Positions 1 to 9,545 of a stretch of DNA of 64,000 bases are shown here, in pieces. Position numbers and translations under genes: made by a program. Below the pieces are notes generated by a model that had not been told where the DNA came from, did no database searches, and worked only from the letters and a program-made list of their open reading frames with translations. The stretch lies in contig CM036765.1 in assembly GCA_020796225.1 (NCBI GenBank), positions 35,430,066 to 35,494,065 of the forward strand, read 5' to 3'. The stretch is from Arion vulgaris. Its lineage: Eukaryota; Mollusca; Gastropoda; Stylommatophora; Arionidae. The first letter of the stretch is position 1; each line of letters opens with the position of its first letter.

Positions 1-243
1 CAAATTAAATGGTTCGGCCACGTAAGCAGATTACCACCAGACAGTGCACCCCAAAGAGCAATGCTGCTCCGATACAATGGGTACAAAGCAAAAGGCCGGC
101 CACGCAAAAGATGGACCTCAGAGATAACAGAGGCGACGAAAGAGACTATCTACGAAGCGCATACTAGGGCCCGTTTTAGAAATCTTTTCCTGACCTGACG
201 CTGTGAGGCATACAGGATTCGAGAAAGAAGAAGAAGAAGAAGA
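1..243 (+). mobile_element. LINE 3' end, family L-A (starts outside window)
   Basis: The first 195 bases read openly to a TGA at 196-198. The peptide contains WFGHVSRLPPDSAPQRA, then GRPRKRW and TSEITEATKE. This is the region after the reverse transcriptase in many invertebrate non-LTR retrotransposons. A short 3' UTR and an (AAG)n tail at about 223-243 follow, as expected at a LINE 3' end. The frame is intact here, unlike the other L-A copies (2165-2970, 24778-25105, 37560-37690), so it is the youngest-looking copy. The upstream part lies outside the window. Confidence 0.75.
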
Positions 244-282
244 AAAGACAGGTGTTGGTAAATTTGCTCTTTGGTATTGCCC

Positions 283-525
283 TCTATCGGTTCAGAACTT
301 TGTTTTGTGTGGATTTCTGAAGGAGAAAGTCCATCGGTTCAGAACTTCGTTTTGTGGGGAGATCTGATAAAGAAAGTCTGTCGGATCAGAACTTAGTTTT
401 GTGAGATCTGATGAAGAAAGTCTGTCGGATCAAAACTTCGTTTTGTGATGACATCTGAAGGAGAAAGTCTATCGGATCAGAACTTCGTTTTGTGGGGAGA
501 TCTGAAGGAGAAAGTCTATCTCGAG
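283..525. repeat. 47-bp tandem repeat, about 5 copies
   Basis: Units begin with TCGGTTCAGAACTT or TCGGATCAGAACTT at about 287, 334, 381, 425 and 472, giving steps of 47, 47, 44 and 47 bp. Copies are diverged, with a 3-bp deletion in one. The array starts about 40 bp after the (AAG)n tail of the L-A LINE end. No coding signal. Confidence 0.8.
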
Positions 526-539
526 AAATAAGAAAATGT

Positions 540-714
540 TTTATGTTTTACAATTAAAACTCTTATCATTGGGGAGGGGGCAGAGATTGAAAAAGTAATT
601 GTGAGGTAAAGTGATAACAAACATGATGGTTCGTCTGGAAAAATGTTGTCGTCAGAATTGTGGAAATATTAAACACATCCTCCACATTGTACATCCCTGC
701 CCTTTTACTCCTTA
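540..714. other. Unassigned AT-rich spacer
   Basis: No open frame of note and no repeat I recognise. Confidence 0.5.
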
Positions 715-1236
715 ATTTATTTTACTTCAAGACGCATTTATGATGCAATGTACTGATTTCGCCAGTATAGTCTCTTTCTCTTAACCTCTCAACTCCCAGC
801 GGAGCACAGGTCTTCAACAAACTTCTTTCAGCTCTTCCTCTCTCTTGTCATTTCTTCCAAATTTTTCCATGTTTTACCTATTCTTTATCAGCCTCCAGCT
901 CTCTTCTCCAGGTCTGTCTAGACCTTCCCATACTCCTATTTCCCATCGGGTTCCAAAACAGTGCCTGTCTTGCAATACTTCCGGTCGGTCTTCTCGCTCA
1001 GTGTATGTCCTATCCATCGCCAGCGTCTCTTCTGTAGCTCTTTCTCCACTGGTATCGGCTTAGTTCTTTCTCTGAGTTCCTCGTTCGTAATCTTATCATA
1101 CCATCTCAGTCCCTCTATTCTACGTAAACATCTATTTATGAAGGTCTGTAGATTTCTAGTGGCTTCCATTTTTCCGAGCCATAGAACAGCACTGACTTCA
1201 CATTTGATTGAACGATTCTCAGCTTTATGTCATATT
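715..1236 (-). pseudogene. RTE-like LINE C-terminal fragment
   Basis: On the minus strand, separate frames give RCLRRIEGLRWYDKITNEEL, then RRWRWIGHTLSEK, then a segment with the GR.RQTWRRELE pattern, and last a stretch ending KTCAPLGVER. This order (RWYDKITNEE, WIGHTL, GRP..TWRR, C.S/LG) is typical of RTE-type LINE C-termini in flatworms, molluscs and arthropods. At least two frameshifts and internal stops show it is dead. A related copy lies at 48665-48990. Confidence 0.7.
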
Positions 1237-1394
1237 GGCTTTGCGTCATATTAAAAAATTCTACAAGCCATGATATCGGATCATAAGGATGAAAGGGTTA
1301 ATCATTGACGTTTCGATGAGAAATTTAATACCAACTGTTCTGGAATAATTTGTATATTAAAAATTGTGTTGGACACCTGCAATTGTATTACATC

Positions 1395-1758
1395 TCACTG
1401 GAGGTCACAGAGATGTGGTTTTACAGAAGAATGATGGGAATCACATGGACTCCTAAAATGACGAATGTGGAGGTGTTGAATGAAGATAAAACACAGGGAA
1501 AATTATTGTCAATATAAGGAAGAAGTAATCATTTTTCAAAAATGTGATGAGAAGGGGAGGTTAATACCACATTGTGACAACCGGTAAAATTGAAGGAAGA
1601 CAAGGCGGACAGAGAGAGAGAAATATTAAACAACCTGACTTAATGGCACGGAAGAGCATCAACATCTGAGATGATAGCAAACAATAGGGATTTGTGGAGA
1701 TCAATGATCGACTACGCCAGCCGTCACGGCATGTGATGATGATTGTATGACATTTCGT
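1395..1758 (+). pseudogene. LINE C-terminal fragment, family L-D
   Basis: The plus strand gives EMWFYRRMMGITWTPKMTN, followed in other frames by KIEGRQGGQRE-like and WRSMIDYASRHG-like pieces, then a GATGATGAT-rich end. EMWFYRRM..I.WT..V.N is a common signature of the LINE region after reverse transcriptase. Stops and indels disrupt the frame. Opposite-strand relatives: 3020-3350 (clear) and 52240-52515 (very diverged). Confidence 0.65.
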
Positions 1759-1969
1759 ACGCCACCCTGCAAGACAAACAGACGGCCATTTTGACAACAT
1801 AGATTAAACATTTCGCAATCTGCTGTTTGTCTAGATTACGTGCTTATATAAGCACGAAAATGCTTGTACAATAACACACGCTTCCGTGTGAGATGTTTCA
1901 TAATACATGGGAAAATGTTATCATAGAAACACCTTCACAACAATACCAATATATCCAACACCAATTCCA

Positions 1970-2140
1970 ATCTAGACCGGGTCCACTGTTCAATTATTTA
2001 TGAGATCCATAGGATTGTTTCTGAAGCTATGTAGTTCGTGCTTTGTGCCACACCCTCGGTAGGTGTTGTGTCAATTCTCCCGATAAGGACATGACTGTTC
2101 ATCGGGAACCCGGTGCAATGAAGTTAATCCGTCGCAATTA
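1970..2140 (+). repeat. Degraded SINE body, family S1
   Basis: The stretch from about 1980 to 2130 follows the body of the S1 SINE at 2213-2525: the segment around AGGATTGTTTCTGAAGC, the GTAGTTCGTGCTTTGTGC segment and the CCCGGTGCAATGAAGTTAAT segment occur in the same order. The tRNA-like head is not recognisable. Confidence 0.6.
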
Positions 2141-2164
2141 TCCCCATTGAAGACCAGTGACACC

Positions 2165-2970
2165 AATTTTGTTTTGCCAATGCAGACATGTCACCATGAA
2201 CACTAAAAGAGCATTCTCTGTGGCTGAGTGGTTAAGCCTTTGCCTTGCGAGTCGAAGGTCGTGGGTTCGAATCCGGACCGCGGCCTTCTGTTCACGAGTG
2301 CAGTTTTTCCAGAGACCCTAGGATTGTTGCCGGAGCTACGGAGTTCGTGCTTTGTGCAATACTCTCTGCAGGTGGCGTGCCATTTCTGTGGAGAGGGGCC
2401 GAGCCATATGGGGTAACCCGGTGCAATGAAGTCAATCCTTCGGCTTTTAAACCCTTTTTAAAACCCTTTTAAAACCCTTTTTAAAACCCTTTTAAAACCC
2501 TTTTTAAAACCCTTTTTAAAACCCTCTTCAACACAATAGTTCTCCCAACATTATGCCATCAATTCCAAACCTGGACGCTGACATAAACAATAGAAGGAAT
2601 TTAGCCAAGACAGAGATGAAGTGTCTACGCAGAATGCTGGGTGTATCACGAAGAGAACGGTTTAGAAATGAAGAGATCAGGGAAAAAATGGGTGTAACAT
2701 CAGTAATGGACTTCATCAAGATACAACAAATTAAAAGGTTCAGCCACATAAGCAGGTTATCAACAGACAATGCGCTTCAAAGAGCAGTGTTACTCCGATA
2801 CAGTGAATATAAAGAAAAAGGCCGTCCCGGTAAAAAGGGGACCTCAGAGATTACAGAAACGACGAAAAAAACACTGTTTATGAAGAGCGCACAAAAGCCG
2901 GTTCTATAAATTTCTTCTTATCCTGAAGCTGTGAGGTAAAATAGGATTAGGGGAAAAAAAGATGAAGAAG
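2165..2970 (+). mobile_element. L-A LINE fragment interrupted by a SINE
   Basis: The LINE runs 2165-2212, is interrupted by an S1 SINE (2213-2525), and resumes with TTCAACACAATAG at 2527. The downstream part reads MKCLRRMLGVSRRERFRNEE, then QIKRFSHISRL, GRPGKKG and TSEITETTKK to a stop at 2907-2909, with a GAAGAAG-type tail near 2960. One break lies in the ADINNRR segment. The L-A copy at 37560-37690 carries the same junction without the SINE, which gives the empty-site comparison. Confidence 0.75.
2213..2525 (+). mobile_element. tRNA-derived SINE, family S1
   Basis: The head matches a tRNA-Ser/Leu-like pol III promoter: A box TGGCTGAGTGG at about 2222 and B box GGTTCGAATCC at about 2264. 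A unique body follows (GTTGCCGGAGCTACGGAGTT, then CCCGGTGCAATGAAGTCAAT), then a tail of about 75 bp made of CCTTTTTAAAA/CCTTTTAAAA units. Other copies: 37840-38115 (minus) and degraded ones at 1970-2140 and 24490-24620. Confidence 0.8.
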
Positions 2971-3019
2971 TAGAACAATAAATCATGCGGAAAATTATAA
3001 TCGTTCACGGAGTAAGTGT

Positions 3020-3350
3020 AGAGTCATCATCATCATCATCATCAGGTGCCGTGCCGGCTGGCGTAGGCGATCATGAATCTCCACAAATCTCTATCTCTGG
3101 TGTTTGCTATCAACTTAGATGTTGATGCCCTACCGTACTATGAAGTCAGGCTATTCACAATTTTCTCTCTCTGCCTTTCTCTGTGTCGTCTATCCTCGAT
3201 TTTACCGTTTGCCACAGTGTGTTCTAAACCTCCCTTTCTCATCACATGTCCGAAAAATGATGACTGCCTCTTTCTTATATCTTGATGATAAGCTTTCTCT
3301 GTGTCTTGATCTCATTCAATACCTCAACAAGTGTAGCGTAGATTGATCAA
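3020..3350 (-). pseudogene. LINE 3' fragment, family L-D
   Basis: The plus strand starts with (CATCAT)n at about 3028-3045 and GCCGGCTGGCGTAGGCGAT. Read on the minus strand this is the L-D 3' end with its (ATG)n tail, preceded by a coding-derived stretch related to 1395-1758. No intact frame remains. Confidence 0.6.
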
Positions 3351-3413
3351 ATGAAGAAGACTTAGATTTTCTCTGTCGAATGATACAAAGAAAACTATAT
3401 AATCTCAATTAGT

Positions 3414-3668
3414 CTTCTTCTTTCTTCTTTGTGTTCGTTCTTTACGACCAATTTTAATCACTCTTTGTGATATGTTTGATCTTTGCCAAGAACGTGTATA
3501 CGTTGCACATTGGTTTGGTAGGCCTCTAAACGCATAGGCTTCTACACGCTTAGGACACATGCATCTGATTTCAGCCAAACCTCCTTAGTCGCCTCTTACG
3601 ACATGCGTGGCAGGTAACAATGGTTCTATTCTTTACACCCCAAATTTGGGCCCCGGTAACCACTCGGG
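3414..3668 (-). mobile_element. SINE-like repeat S5, full length
   Basis: Reading the minus strand: CCCGAGTGGTTACCGGGG (A-box-like) opens the unit. AATTTGGGGTGTAAAGAATA, CATGTCGTAAGAGGCGACTA and a region around ACGTATACACGTTCTTGGC follow, and the unit closes with CACAAAGAAGAAAG. It is nearly collinear with 62139-62389 (plus) and 52527-52775 (minus). About 255 bp. The pol III origin is inferred from the A-box-like start; I do not see a convincing B box. Confidence 0.7.
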
Positions 3669-3714
3669 CGTCAATTAGTCTAATTTCGTTACCTCTCGCA
3701 GAGTTAGTATAACA

Positions 3715-3805
3715 GGTTTAGTAAGTACGCTGATTGGTAAGTTCACCATCACTGCACTTCGGTGAATAGTCATGTGTACTCTGTTCTCTTTTACACAGAC
3801 AAAGA
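3715..3805 (+). repeat. Interspersed repeat fragment (CACTTCGGTGA family)
   Basis: CACCATCACTGCACTTCGGT, then ATGTGTACTC and TTTTACACAG. The same order occurs at 42225-42335 (plus) and 23280-23392 (minus). Class unknown. Confidence 0.55.
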
Positions 3806-4134
3806 AAGAATGTGACATTTTTTAAAGTAATTTTATTTTTGGGATCACGAGAGAGAAAGAAATTTTATTTTAATATTTATTTAATTAAATTTTTGGTTGA
3901 GCAGCTTTTCCATTCTACTCTTATCCACCTTAAACTGCCAAGTTTTTCTTTAACGTGTCCAAGTTGAACATGGAACCTACGTTTCATCGTCAGTCTCCGA
4001 TAGTACTAGGAACTCAATCTTACCTACACTGAGATCCGGGATGTCATGTAAAATATCCCTATCGCTCTACGCCGAAAACGAACCGAGAACATTGGAGACG
4101 AGAGGCGAGCATCTTCTATCCATGCCAGTGTATG
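3805..4134. other. Unassigned spacer before 33-bp array
   Basis: AT-rich, no repeat or gene recognised. A frame open from 4041 runs into the 33-bp array but has no recognisable domain. Confidence 0.4.
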
Positions 4135-4533
4135 TGGGTACTTTACAACCAAACAGAATATGTCATTTCTGGTACTCTATAGCCAAACAGAAAATGTCAG
4201 TCTGGTACTCTATAGCCAAACAGAATATGCCAGTCTGGTACTCTATAGCCAAACAGAATATGACAGTCTGGTACTCTATAGCCAAACAGAAAATGTCAGT
4301 CTGGTACTCTATAGCCAAACAGAATATGACAGTCTGGTACTCTATAGCCAAACAGAATATGACAGTCTGGTACTCTATAGCCAAACAGAATATGACAGTC
4401 TGGTACTCTATAGCCAAACAGAAAATGTCAGTCTGGTACTCTATAGCCAAACAGAATATGACAGTCTGGTACTCTGTAGCCAAACAAAATATGACAGTCT
4501 GGTACTCTATAGCCAAACAGAATATGACATTTA
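4135..4533. repeat. 33-bp minisatellite, about 12 copies
   Basis: The unit joins TCTGGTACTCTATAGCCAAA to CAGAATATGACAG. Two interspersed variants differ at the end (AATATGACAG or AAAATGTCAG). Because 33 is divisible by 3 and the unit lacks stops in several frames, long frames open on both strands (for example 177 codons from 4041 with repeated WYSIAKQNMTV). I read these as a by-product of unit length, not as a gene. Confidence 0.9.
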
Positions 4534-4879
4534 ATAAGTTGAATCAGTGTAAACATCAACTAGATGATACATGAGAACAAGTGCTATTAGCTGCTTACTC
4601 AAACATTTAACAACCTTCTTAACTACAGTAGAGCATGTGTTCGTGACAATGTTTTGATGGTGCAATATCGTTACCATGGAAACAAACGACTGAACATAAA
4701 TTCAAGAACTGTTTACATATTGACCAATAAAAACATTGTTATGGCGAAGACATAAATGTATTTTTAGTGAGGGGGATTTTTTAGTTTAAAATTGCAAGGG
4801 GAGAGAGGAGGTGGGGGAGGGGGCTTATTGTTTTATTTAAATTATTTGGTTGGGTATAAAGAAAAAAAAGACGTTTTGG

Positions 4880-5170
4880 TATGTGTGTGTGTCATAGGAA
4901 AGAAGATCTGATGGGCTATAATGGCCGTACGTCCTTGTGTTGAGTGTGTGTGTATAAATGAAAGGGGGCGGGGTGGGATGTAATGATCATAATTCCCTAT
5001 GTTATATGTGTGTGTGGTTTAAATGAATGGGGACGGGGTGGTATTTGTTGTATGTGTTTTAAATGGAAGGGGCGGAGTAGGATATAATGATCATAATTTC
5101 CTATGTTATATGTGTGTGGTTTAAACGAAAGAGGTGGAGCTTGATATAATAGACACGAGTCACGTTAGTG
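4880..5170. repeat. Diverged G-rich repeat, unit about 60-70 bp
   Basis: Blocks of GTGTGTG, AAATGAAAGGGG(A/G)CGGGGTGG, then ATAATGATCATAATT and CCTATGTTATATGTGTG recur three to four times with indels. Purine/GT-rich. It grades into the 60-bp array that follows. Confidence 0.6.
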
Positions 5171-5515
5171 TGTGTTTTCAATGACAACTGGTGGATTGGG
5201 ATATAATAGAAATAAGTCGCCGTGATATGTGGGTTTAAAATGATAATTAATGACGTGAAGTAGCAAATGACAATAGATGAAGTGGGGTAGGAAATAATAT
5301 AGTTCCCTCGATATATATTGTTTCATATGACAAGAGATGAAGTGGGGTAGGAAATAATATAGTTCCCTCGATATATATTGTTTCATATGACAAGAGATGA
5401 AGTGGGGTAGGAAATAATGAAGTTCCCTAGATATATATTGTTTGATATGACAATAGATGAAGTGGGGTAGGAACTAATTAAATTCCCTTGATATATATTG
5501 TTTCAAATGAAAAGA
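5171..5515. repeat. 60-bp tandem repeat, 4-5 copies
   Basis: The block AGTGGGGTAGGAAATAAT recurs at exact 60-bp steps (about 5281, 5341, 5401, 5461), with TCGATATATATTGTTTCATA in each unit. Preceding diverged units back to about 5171 look ancestral. Confidence 0.85.
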
Positions 5516-5529
5516 GATGGGCTGGGATA

Positions 5530-5720
5530 TCATCACGTCCATAGGTGCTCCGATCTCTACCTCAACAAATCCTCTTTGCGTAATTGGTTTGTCATTCTTT
5601 TCGGGCTGCAGCAATATCGACACTCATCTCTTTCAATCTGGTCAGCGAGTTGGATTTACAATCCTGAAACTCATCTATGCGGAAAGGCTATCTGAGGGCG
5701 TTAAGAATGTCATTTCGTTC
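5530..5720 (-). pseudogene. R1/I-like LINE segment downstream of RNase H
   Basis: The minus strand reads ERNDILNALR, a stop, then TRLKEMSVDIAAARKE and GRDRSTYG with more stops. A homologous piece lies at 21030-21250 (minus). The pattern ..DRNDIL..LRE...L..M.VDI..R.E resembles the segment that follows GHAGVHGNERAD in R1/I-type LINEs, and so may belong to the element amplified at 12.4-14.5 kb. The family link is an inference from memory of the pattern. Confidence 0.45.
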
Positions 5721-5799
5721 TATAAACAGCTCCCGCTGTATTGTGTGTGCTTCAAGTGAATGTGCCATAAATTGTGTTGGTAATATAGAATGTATTATA

Positions 5800-6480
5800 G
5801 TTCGTTCCGAAATTCGTGATCACACTAAGATTTAATTTGTACGAAATCTATCTGATGGATACAAGTAATATTTTGCATGCAGTCTTATATACCTCACGAC
5901 GTTACGAATCCATGTTTAACTAATTGGTAGGTAGCTTAGTTGATGCAAAAAACATTTTTGTTATATAATTTTGCATAAGCACAACAAAATGATAATCAAA
6001 GTTTAGAACTTACGGTAATACACAAAATGGTGGCGAATGATTGCAAAGGCGTATTCCTATTACATATTATAAAAGAAAGGTCACATAGTGAACAAATGAT
6101 ACCTTCCACTTCTATAAATGAAAGTAAATGTTGTGTACATACGCCAATGACAGTCGGTAGGAAACATTGTAAACTGATTAATTCCACGGGATTCCCGATT
6201 TTGACGTGCACTGAATTGCATTTAGAACACGGAAATGCTTAGTTATAGACAAACTTGACAATCGTACTGTAAAATTTCGACAAATATACCAGATCAACAT
6301 CGCGGTAAATTTAGTAATAACATATAATAAAATTCTTACAGAACTAAAGGTTTGGGTGGGAAAAAATACTTTTGGAACGTCGTCACTGTTACCTATATAA
6401 AAATGCAAAAATCAAGAATTTCTGTCAAGTGGATGATTTTATATCGGTCGGTAAAGATGATCACGAATTTTGGAACGAAC
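5800..6480. mobile_element. Non-autonomous DNA transposon, 24-bp TIRs, TA duplication
   Basis: The left end begins GTTCGTTCCGAAATTCGTGA (5800). The right end, read from 6480 inwards, begins GTTCGTTCCAAAATTCGTGA. The inverted match covers about 23-24 bp with one internal mismatch. TA flanks both sides (5798-5799 and 6481-6482). Total 681 bp. The interior is AT-rich with only short unrelated frames, so no transposase. TA target use and length fit a Tc1/mariner-type MITE; the family is unknown. Confidence 0.7.
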
Positions 6481-6714
6481 TATAGAAGAACAGCTGTTGT
6501 CTCTGCTTACTTAGCAATAAATACACATACAAACACACACATAGATTAGCTCACACAAACACAAGCGAACAAAGCTATTACAAATTTAAAGAATCGTGAC
6601 ACTCGGATATCATCCTATTGTTTTTCTCAAAACGTGACTGAATGAAACCAGACATAGAATAATATCGAGAATCATCAATGTTTCATAATTTTGCAAGAAT
6701 GCAAAATGAGTCGC

Positions 6715-6965
6715 TACAGTAGGTGATTTTAACAAATATATCAATCGTACTATGTATCTTTTTTCGATCCAGAAGCACTTGAGCTTTTAGCTCTTCGGCT
6801 CGGTGCCATAGACATCGTAACCCTTTATTTCGGAACCACGAACACCGTAAATTTAGAGAACCTGTGGCTTTTCTGCAAGTCCGCGCACTCACAGAGGGCT
6901 TATCACCCGTCGTCTAACGCGCTATGAACACGCTGGGCAGGCGGGCTACTATGTACCTAAGAGCC
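6715..6965 (-). mobile_element. tRNA-derived SINE, family S2
   Basis: Read on the minus strand: GCCCAGCGTGTTCATAGCGC, then GTTAGACGACGGGTGATA, and a body with CAGAAAAGCCACAGGTTCTC and TCCGAAATAAAGGGTTACGA. It is collinear with the better-preserved copy at 53286-53480, whose B-box-like TGTTCAATTCC is cleaner. The 3' side (about 6715-6770) is less certain. Confidence 0.65.
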
Positions 6966-7194
6966 ATGGCTGCGTCAAAAACCGGTGCCAAGTTACCTTC
7001 ATCAAGAAACGGTAACAAATCTACAATGTCCAGAATACAAACCAGTTCAAATTTGCACTGTGCGGTTATCAAGCTCATCTATTTCTTGTAGGGTTAATTA
7101 CACACTTCCAGTAATAAATCTCAAAATATATAACACTGTGGACAAAGGTCAACCCGTCACATGTGTAGCCGCTACAGATATCTATTGTCTAATG

Positions 7195-7430
7195 TCCTTT
7201 CCCAGGTGGATGATGGAATTGATTGTCCACTCTTGCCGTTAAGCGTAGGGGTGGGAGCTTTAATTTGCGTCCCGGCACCAGATGAGTTGTGTTAAATCCG
7301 TGTTTATATAGTGTGGTCTTGATATTGTCTATCCATCTTTTCTTGGTCTTCCCTTGGCTCTAGTACCTGATCTCTTTTTATTATCAGGCTACATATATAC
7401 CTGTGGTGTGAATCACGTGGCATATGAAAC
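7195..7430 (-). pseudogene. LINE C-terminal fragment, family L-E
   Basis: On the minus strand this matches the plus-strand copy at 41290-41660: AGATCAGGTACTAGAGCCAA, GGGAAGACCAAGAAAAGATG, GATAGACAATATCAAGACCA, and later CAAGAGTGGACAATCAATTC. The encoded GRPRKRW.DDI motif is the LINE post-RT signature. No continuous frame. Confidence 0.65.
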
Positions 7431-7644
7431 TTTCTTTGCTACTAAATTTCAGTTTTGTGGTAGTAAATAAATTTGACTCGTTAATTGAATTACGAATCAG
7501 CTCATTGATAATATATGGAGCACTTTTTTTTTAACATAAAGCATAACATATTTAGAAATATAAAATACCTATTCTGAACATTGGCGTCAATACGTGCAGG
7601 CAATTGGAGAGCAGGGGGTGAGTGCTTTTACCTTGAAAATGGAT

Positions 7645-7815
7645 TTTTGATCTTCTTCTTTCTTCTTTTGTTGTCACACTGCTACCGGGTTGTTGCCCAG
7701 TGTCGTGATTTTCTGTTTTTGTCTTGCGCTGTTCTGGTGGTTTGTGTGATTGTTATTTTTGCTCTTTCACAGGATTCTGCTATGCCATCTACCCATCTTT
7801 TTCGTGGTCTACCAT
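7645..7815 (-). pseudogene. LINE 3' end, family L-A2
   Basis: Nearly the same sequence as 19640-19800 (minus): ACACTGCTACCGGGTTGTTG, CCCAGTGTCGTG, and the reverse complement of CACAGGATTCTGCTA. It encodes the C-terminal residues (..TARDRNRKPRHWATTR-like) and an (AAG)n tail. Truncated at the 5' side, where it meets unrelated sequence at about 7815. Confidence 0.7.
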
Positions 7816-7884
7816 CGGAAATTTGATAAAACAGTTTTATACGAATCTGGTCTTCTCGATTTACGTGTAGTAAATAATCAACTT

Positions 7885-8136
7885 GTGAGTGGACGCCTTT
7901 TACTTAACGGTAGTGAGCTCGATCATAACTGGAATTCAAACTCCGCGACGGGCAGTTTAGAAGCAAAATTGTTCGAACGAATTTGTTCATGGATTTTTAC
8001 GACTGTTAAAAATAGACCTCACCGTTCAGAAAGCAATGGAACACTACTGGACGCATAAGTGGTACCTAGAAAAATCATCGACTCGTTAACTGTGGTTGAT
8101 GGTGACGTCATGTATAAGATATGCCACGATTTAATT
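7885..8136 (+). mobile_element. SINE, family S3
   Basis: Starts GTGAGTGGACGCC with ACTTAACGGTAGTGAGCTC (A-box region) and AATTCAAACTCC (B-box-like). The body has CACCGTTCAGAAAGCAATGG, AAGTGGTACCTAGAAAAATC and GATATGCCACGATT. Collinear copies at 15111-15350 and 15558-15805; head only at 47840-47950. Confidence 0.75.
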
Positions 8137-8502
8137 TCAAACTACCAACTAAAATTTGTTTATAATTTTGCCCCACCCTGGAAAAACTACGCCCATGATT
8201 CTGAACATTGTTCTTTTTTATAACATCATCTTCGGATAAAAAATAAGGTGAACAAATTATTGATTCATCACAACTTAGTCCAGATAGGAAACGATCGGAA
8301 TGATCATGCATGCAGGTATGCAGGTATAGTCATCATTTCTAACAGTGTAGAAGCTTCTGTAGTAGCACACAATGTTGCGTATGCTAACATACTTGAGAAA
8401 ATTAATAACACATTTCCTATCCACTAATAGCTTTATAATTATTTTAATGGAAAGCTGTTTTGTAGCAGCTTTAATTCGAGGTGTATTCTCTAATATTTCT
8501 CT
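8137..8502. other. Unassigned spacer
   Basis: Contains a small GCATGCAGGTATGCAGGTAT duplication near 8310. Otherwise nothing recognised. Confidence 0.4.
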
Positions 8503-9000
8503 CTATCTGTCTTTCTCTCTCTCCTCTCTCTCTCTATATATATATCTGCCTCTGCGTCCTGGGACCCTGCCCTCTAATATTGTTCTTTCCAGGCCATCGT
8601 GACAAAAGTATCTAATTTTCCTGTATAGTATATTGTTTATCAGCCAATTCTCTTTAACATTTAGTTCTTTCAGGACATCAGTGTTCTTTCTTTTTTCTGT
8701 CCATGGTATTTGTAGGATCTTTCTGTAGCATTTAGTTTCGAAGGACTGGATTTTCGTTCTTGTTTTTGTGTGTAATGGTCCATGACTCACAACCACAAGT
8801 AGTCACTGGAAAAATGCATGTCCTCAATATTTTTAATTTTAATATTTTGCTGGTGTTTTGCCACATGTTCTTCATAGTGTTTAACTTCTTGATTGCTATT
8901 GCCAATTTTCTTGAGGCCTCTTTGGAGCAGTCACCGTTATTGTTAATTATTGAGCCCAAGTATTCGTAACTCTCTACACATTGGAGTTCTTCATATATAT
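8503..9000 (-). pseudogene. LINE RT C-terminal region, family L-B
   Basis: Minus-strand frames give YEYLGSIINNNGDCSKEASR, AIAIKKLNTMKNMW, SKILKLKILRTCIFPVTTCG, CYRKILQIPWTEKRKNTD, VLKELNVKENWLINN and ILEGRVPGRRGR. These are the YLGS, C..PV..YGCE.WT and WT.K..N..VL elements found after the RT palm in CR1/RTE-like LINEs. One frameshift separates the two main pieces. (TC)n and (TA)n microsatellites flank it at about 8506-8545 and 8996-9017. Confidence 0.75.
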
Positions 9001-9017
9001 ATATATATATATATATA
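8996..9017. repeat. (TA)n microsatellite
   Basis: Eleven TA steps, followed at once by ACTAGCAGATGTACCCGT. (TA)n-ACTAGC junctions with a CCCG motif recur in many invertebrate repeat families, so this may be the end of another element. Confidence 0.7.
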
Positions 9018-9089
9018 CTAGCAGATGTACCCGTTCGTCGCACGGAAATTTAGTTTAAATCTATTTGTAATATTGAACACTCTTAAAGT

Positions 9090-9545
9090 TGCATTTGTTA
9101 TCCTTCTCCGCTGATCTTCCAAGTCGTTCCTCTGTTGTTTCCTCATCAAGCGCCTTTACACTCCTCGAACGTTTGTGGTCCAGCCTAATAACTAAGCTTT
9201 CCTCCTCCTGTCTCCATGTTTCTGACATTCATTTTTTTTTCTTATCATTCCCCAAACGCATATCTCTAACTTCATTTGTTTCGATAGATCTACGATATTG
9301 TATCGTTTCAGCCTTCGTATTGCAATTAACATGAGTCAATGCATGTGATCTTCCCATTTTGATCTTTTTAGGCATCCCTCCGTCCTTTCTCAACGGTTTT
9401 TCAATAGTTTTATTAGAAGGATGTGATGAAATATCAGTACCAGATGAGATAGTAATTTCACTTATGTCACTGTTAGCAGGTTGCATACACATGACAGTAT
9501 GCGAATAATATGTCCCTTCTGCAAGTGGTCGTCAAAGTAGGGGAG
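9090..9545 (-). pseudogene. Basic ET-x-E-x-R repeat region downstream of OTU fragment
   Basis: The minus strand gives MPKKIKMGRSHALTHVNCNT, then RRSIETNEVRDMRLGNDKKK, a stop, then ETWRQEEESLVIRLDHKRSR and DEETTEERLGRSAEKDNK in the same or adjacent frame. Runs of (R)..ET.E.R..RL are characteristic of the basic N-terminal region in large invertebrate transposon proteins of Helitron helicase type. It follows the OTU fragment in the same direction, which suggests one original polypeptide. Assignment to Helitron is an inference; no Rep or helicase motif is present. Confidence 0.5.

Noticed and set aside
2222..2290. tRNA-Ser/Leu gene
   Set aside because: A and B boxes are present, but the acceptor stem does not close and the sequence continues into a SINE body.
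4041..4574. 177-codon open frame with repeated WYSIAKQNMTV
   Set aside because: The 33-bp unit has no stop in several frames, so both strands stay open at once. No signal sequence, promoter or domain supports a gene.
6027..6242. 71-codon frame as a gene
   Set aside because: It lies inside the TA-flanked element, overlaps opposite-strand frames and has no known motif.
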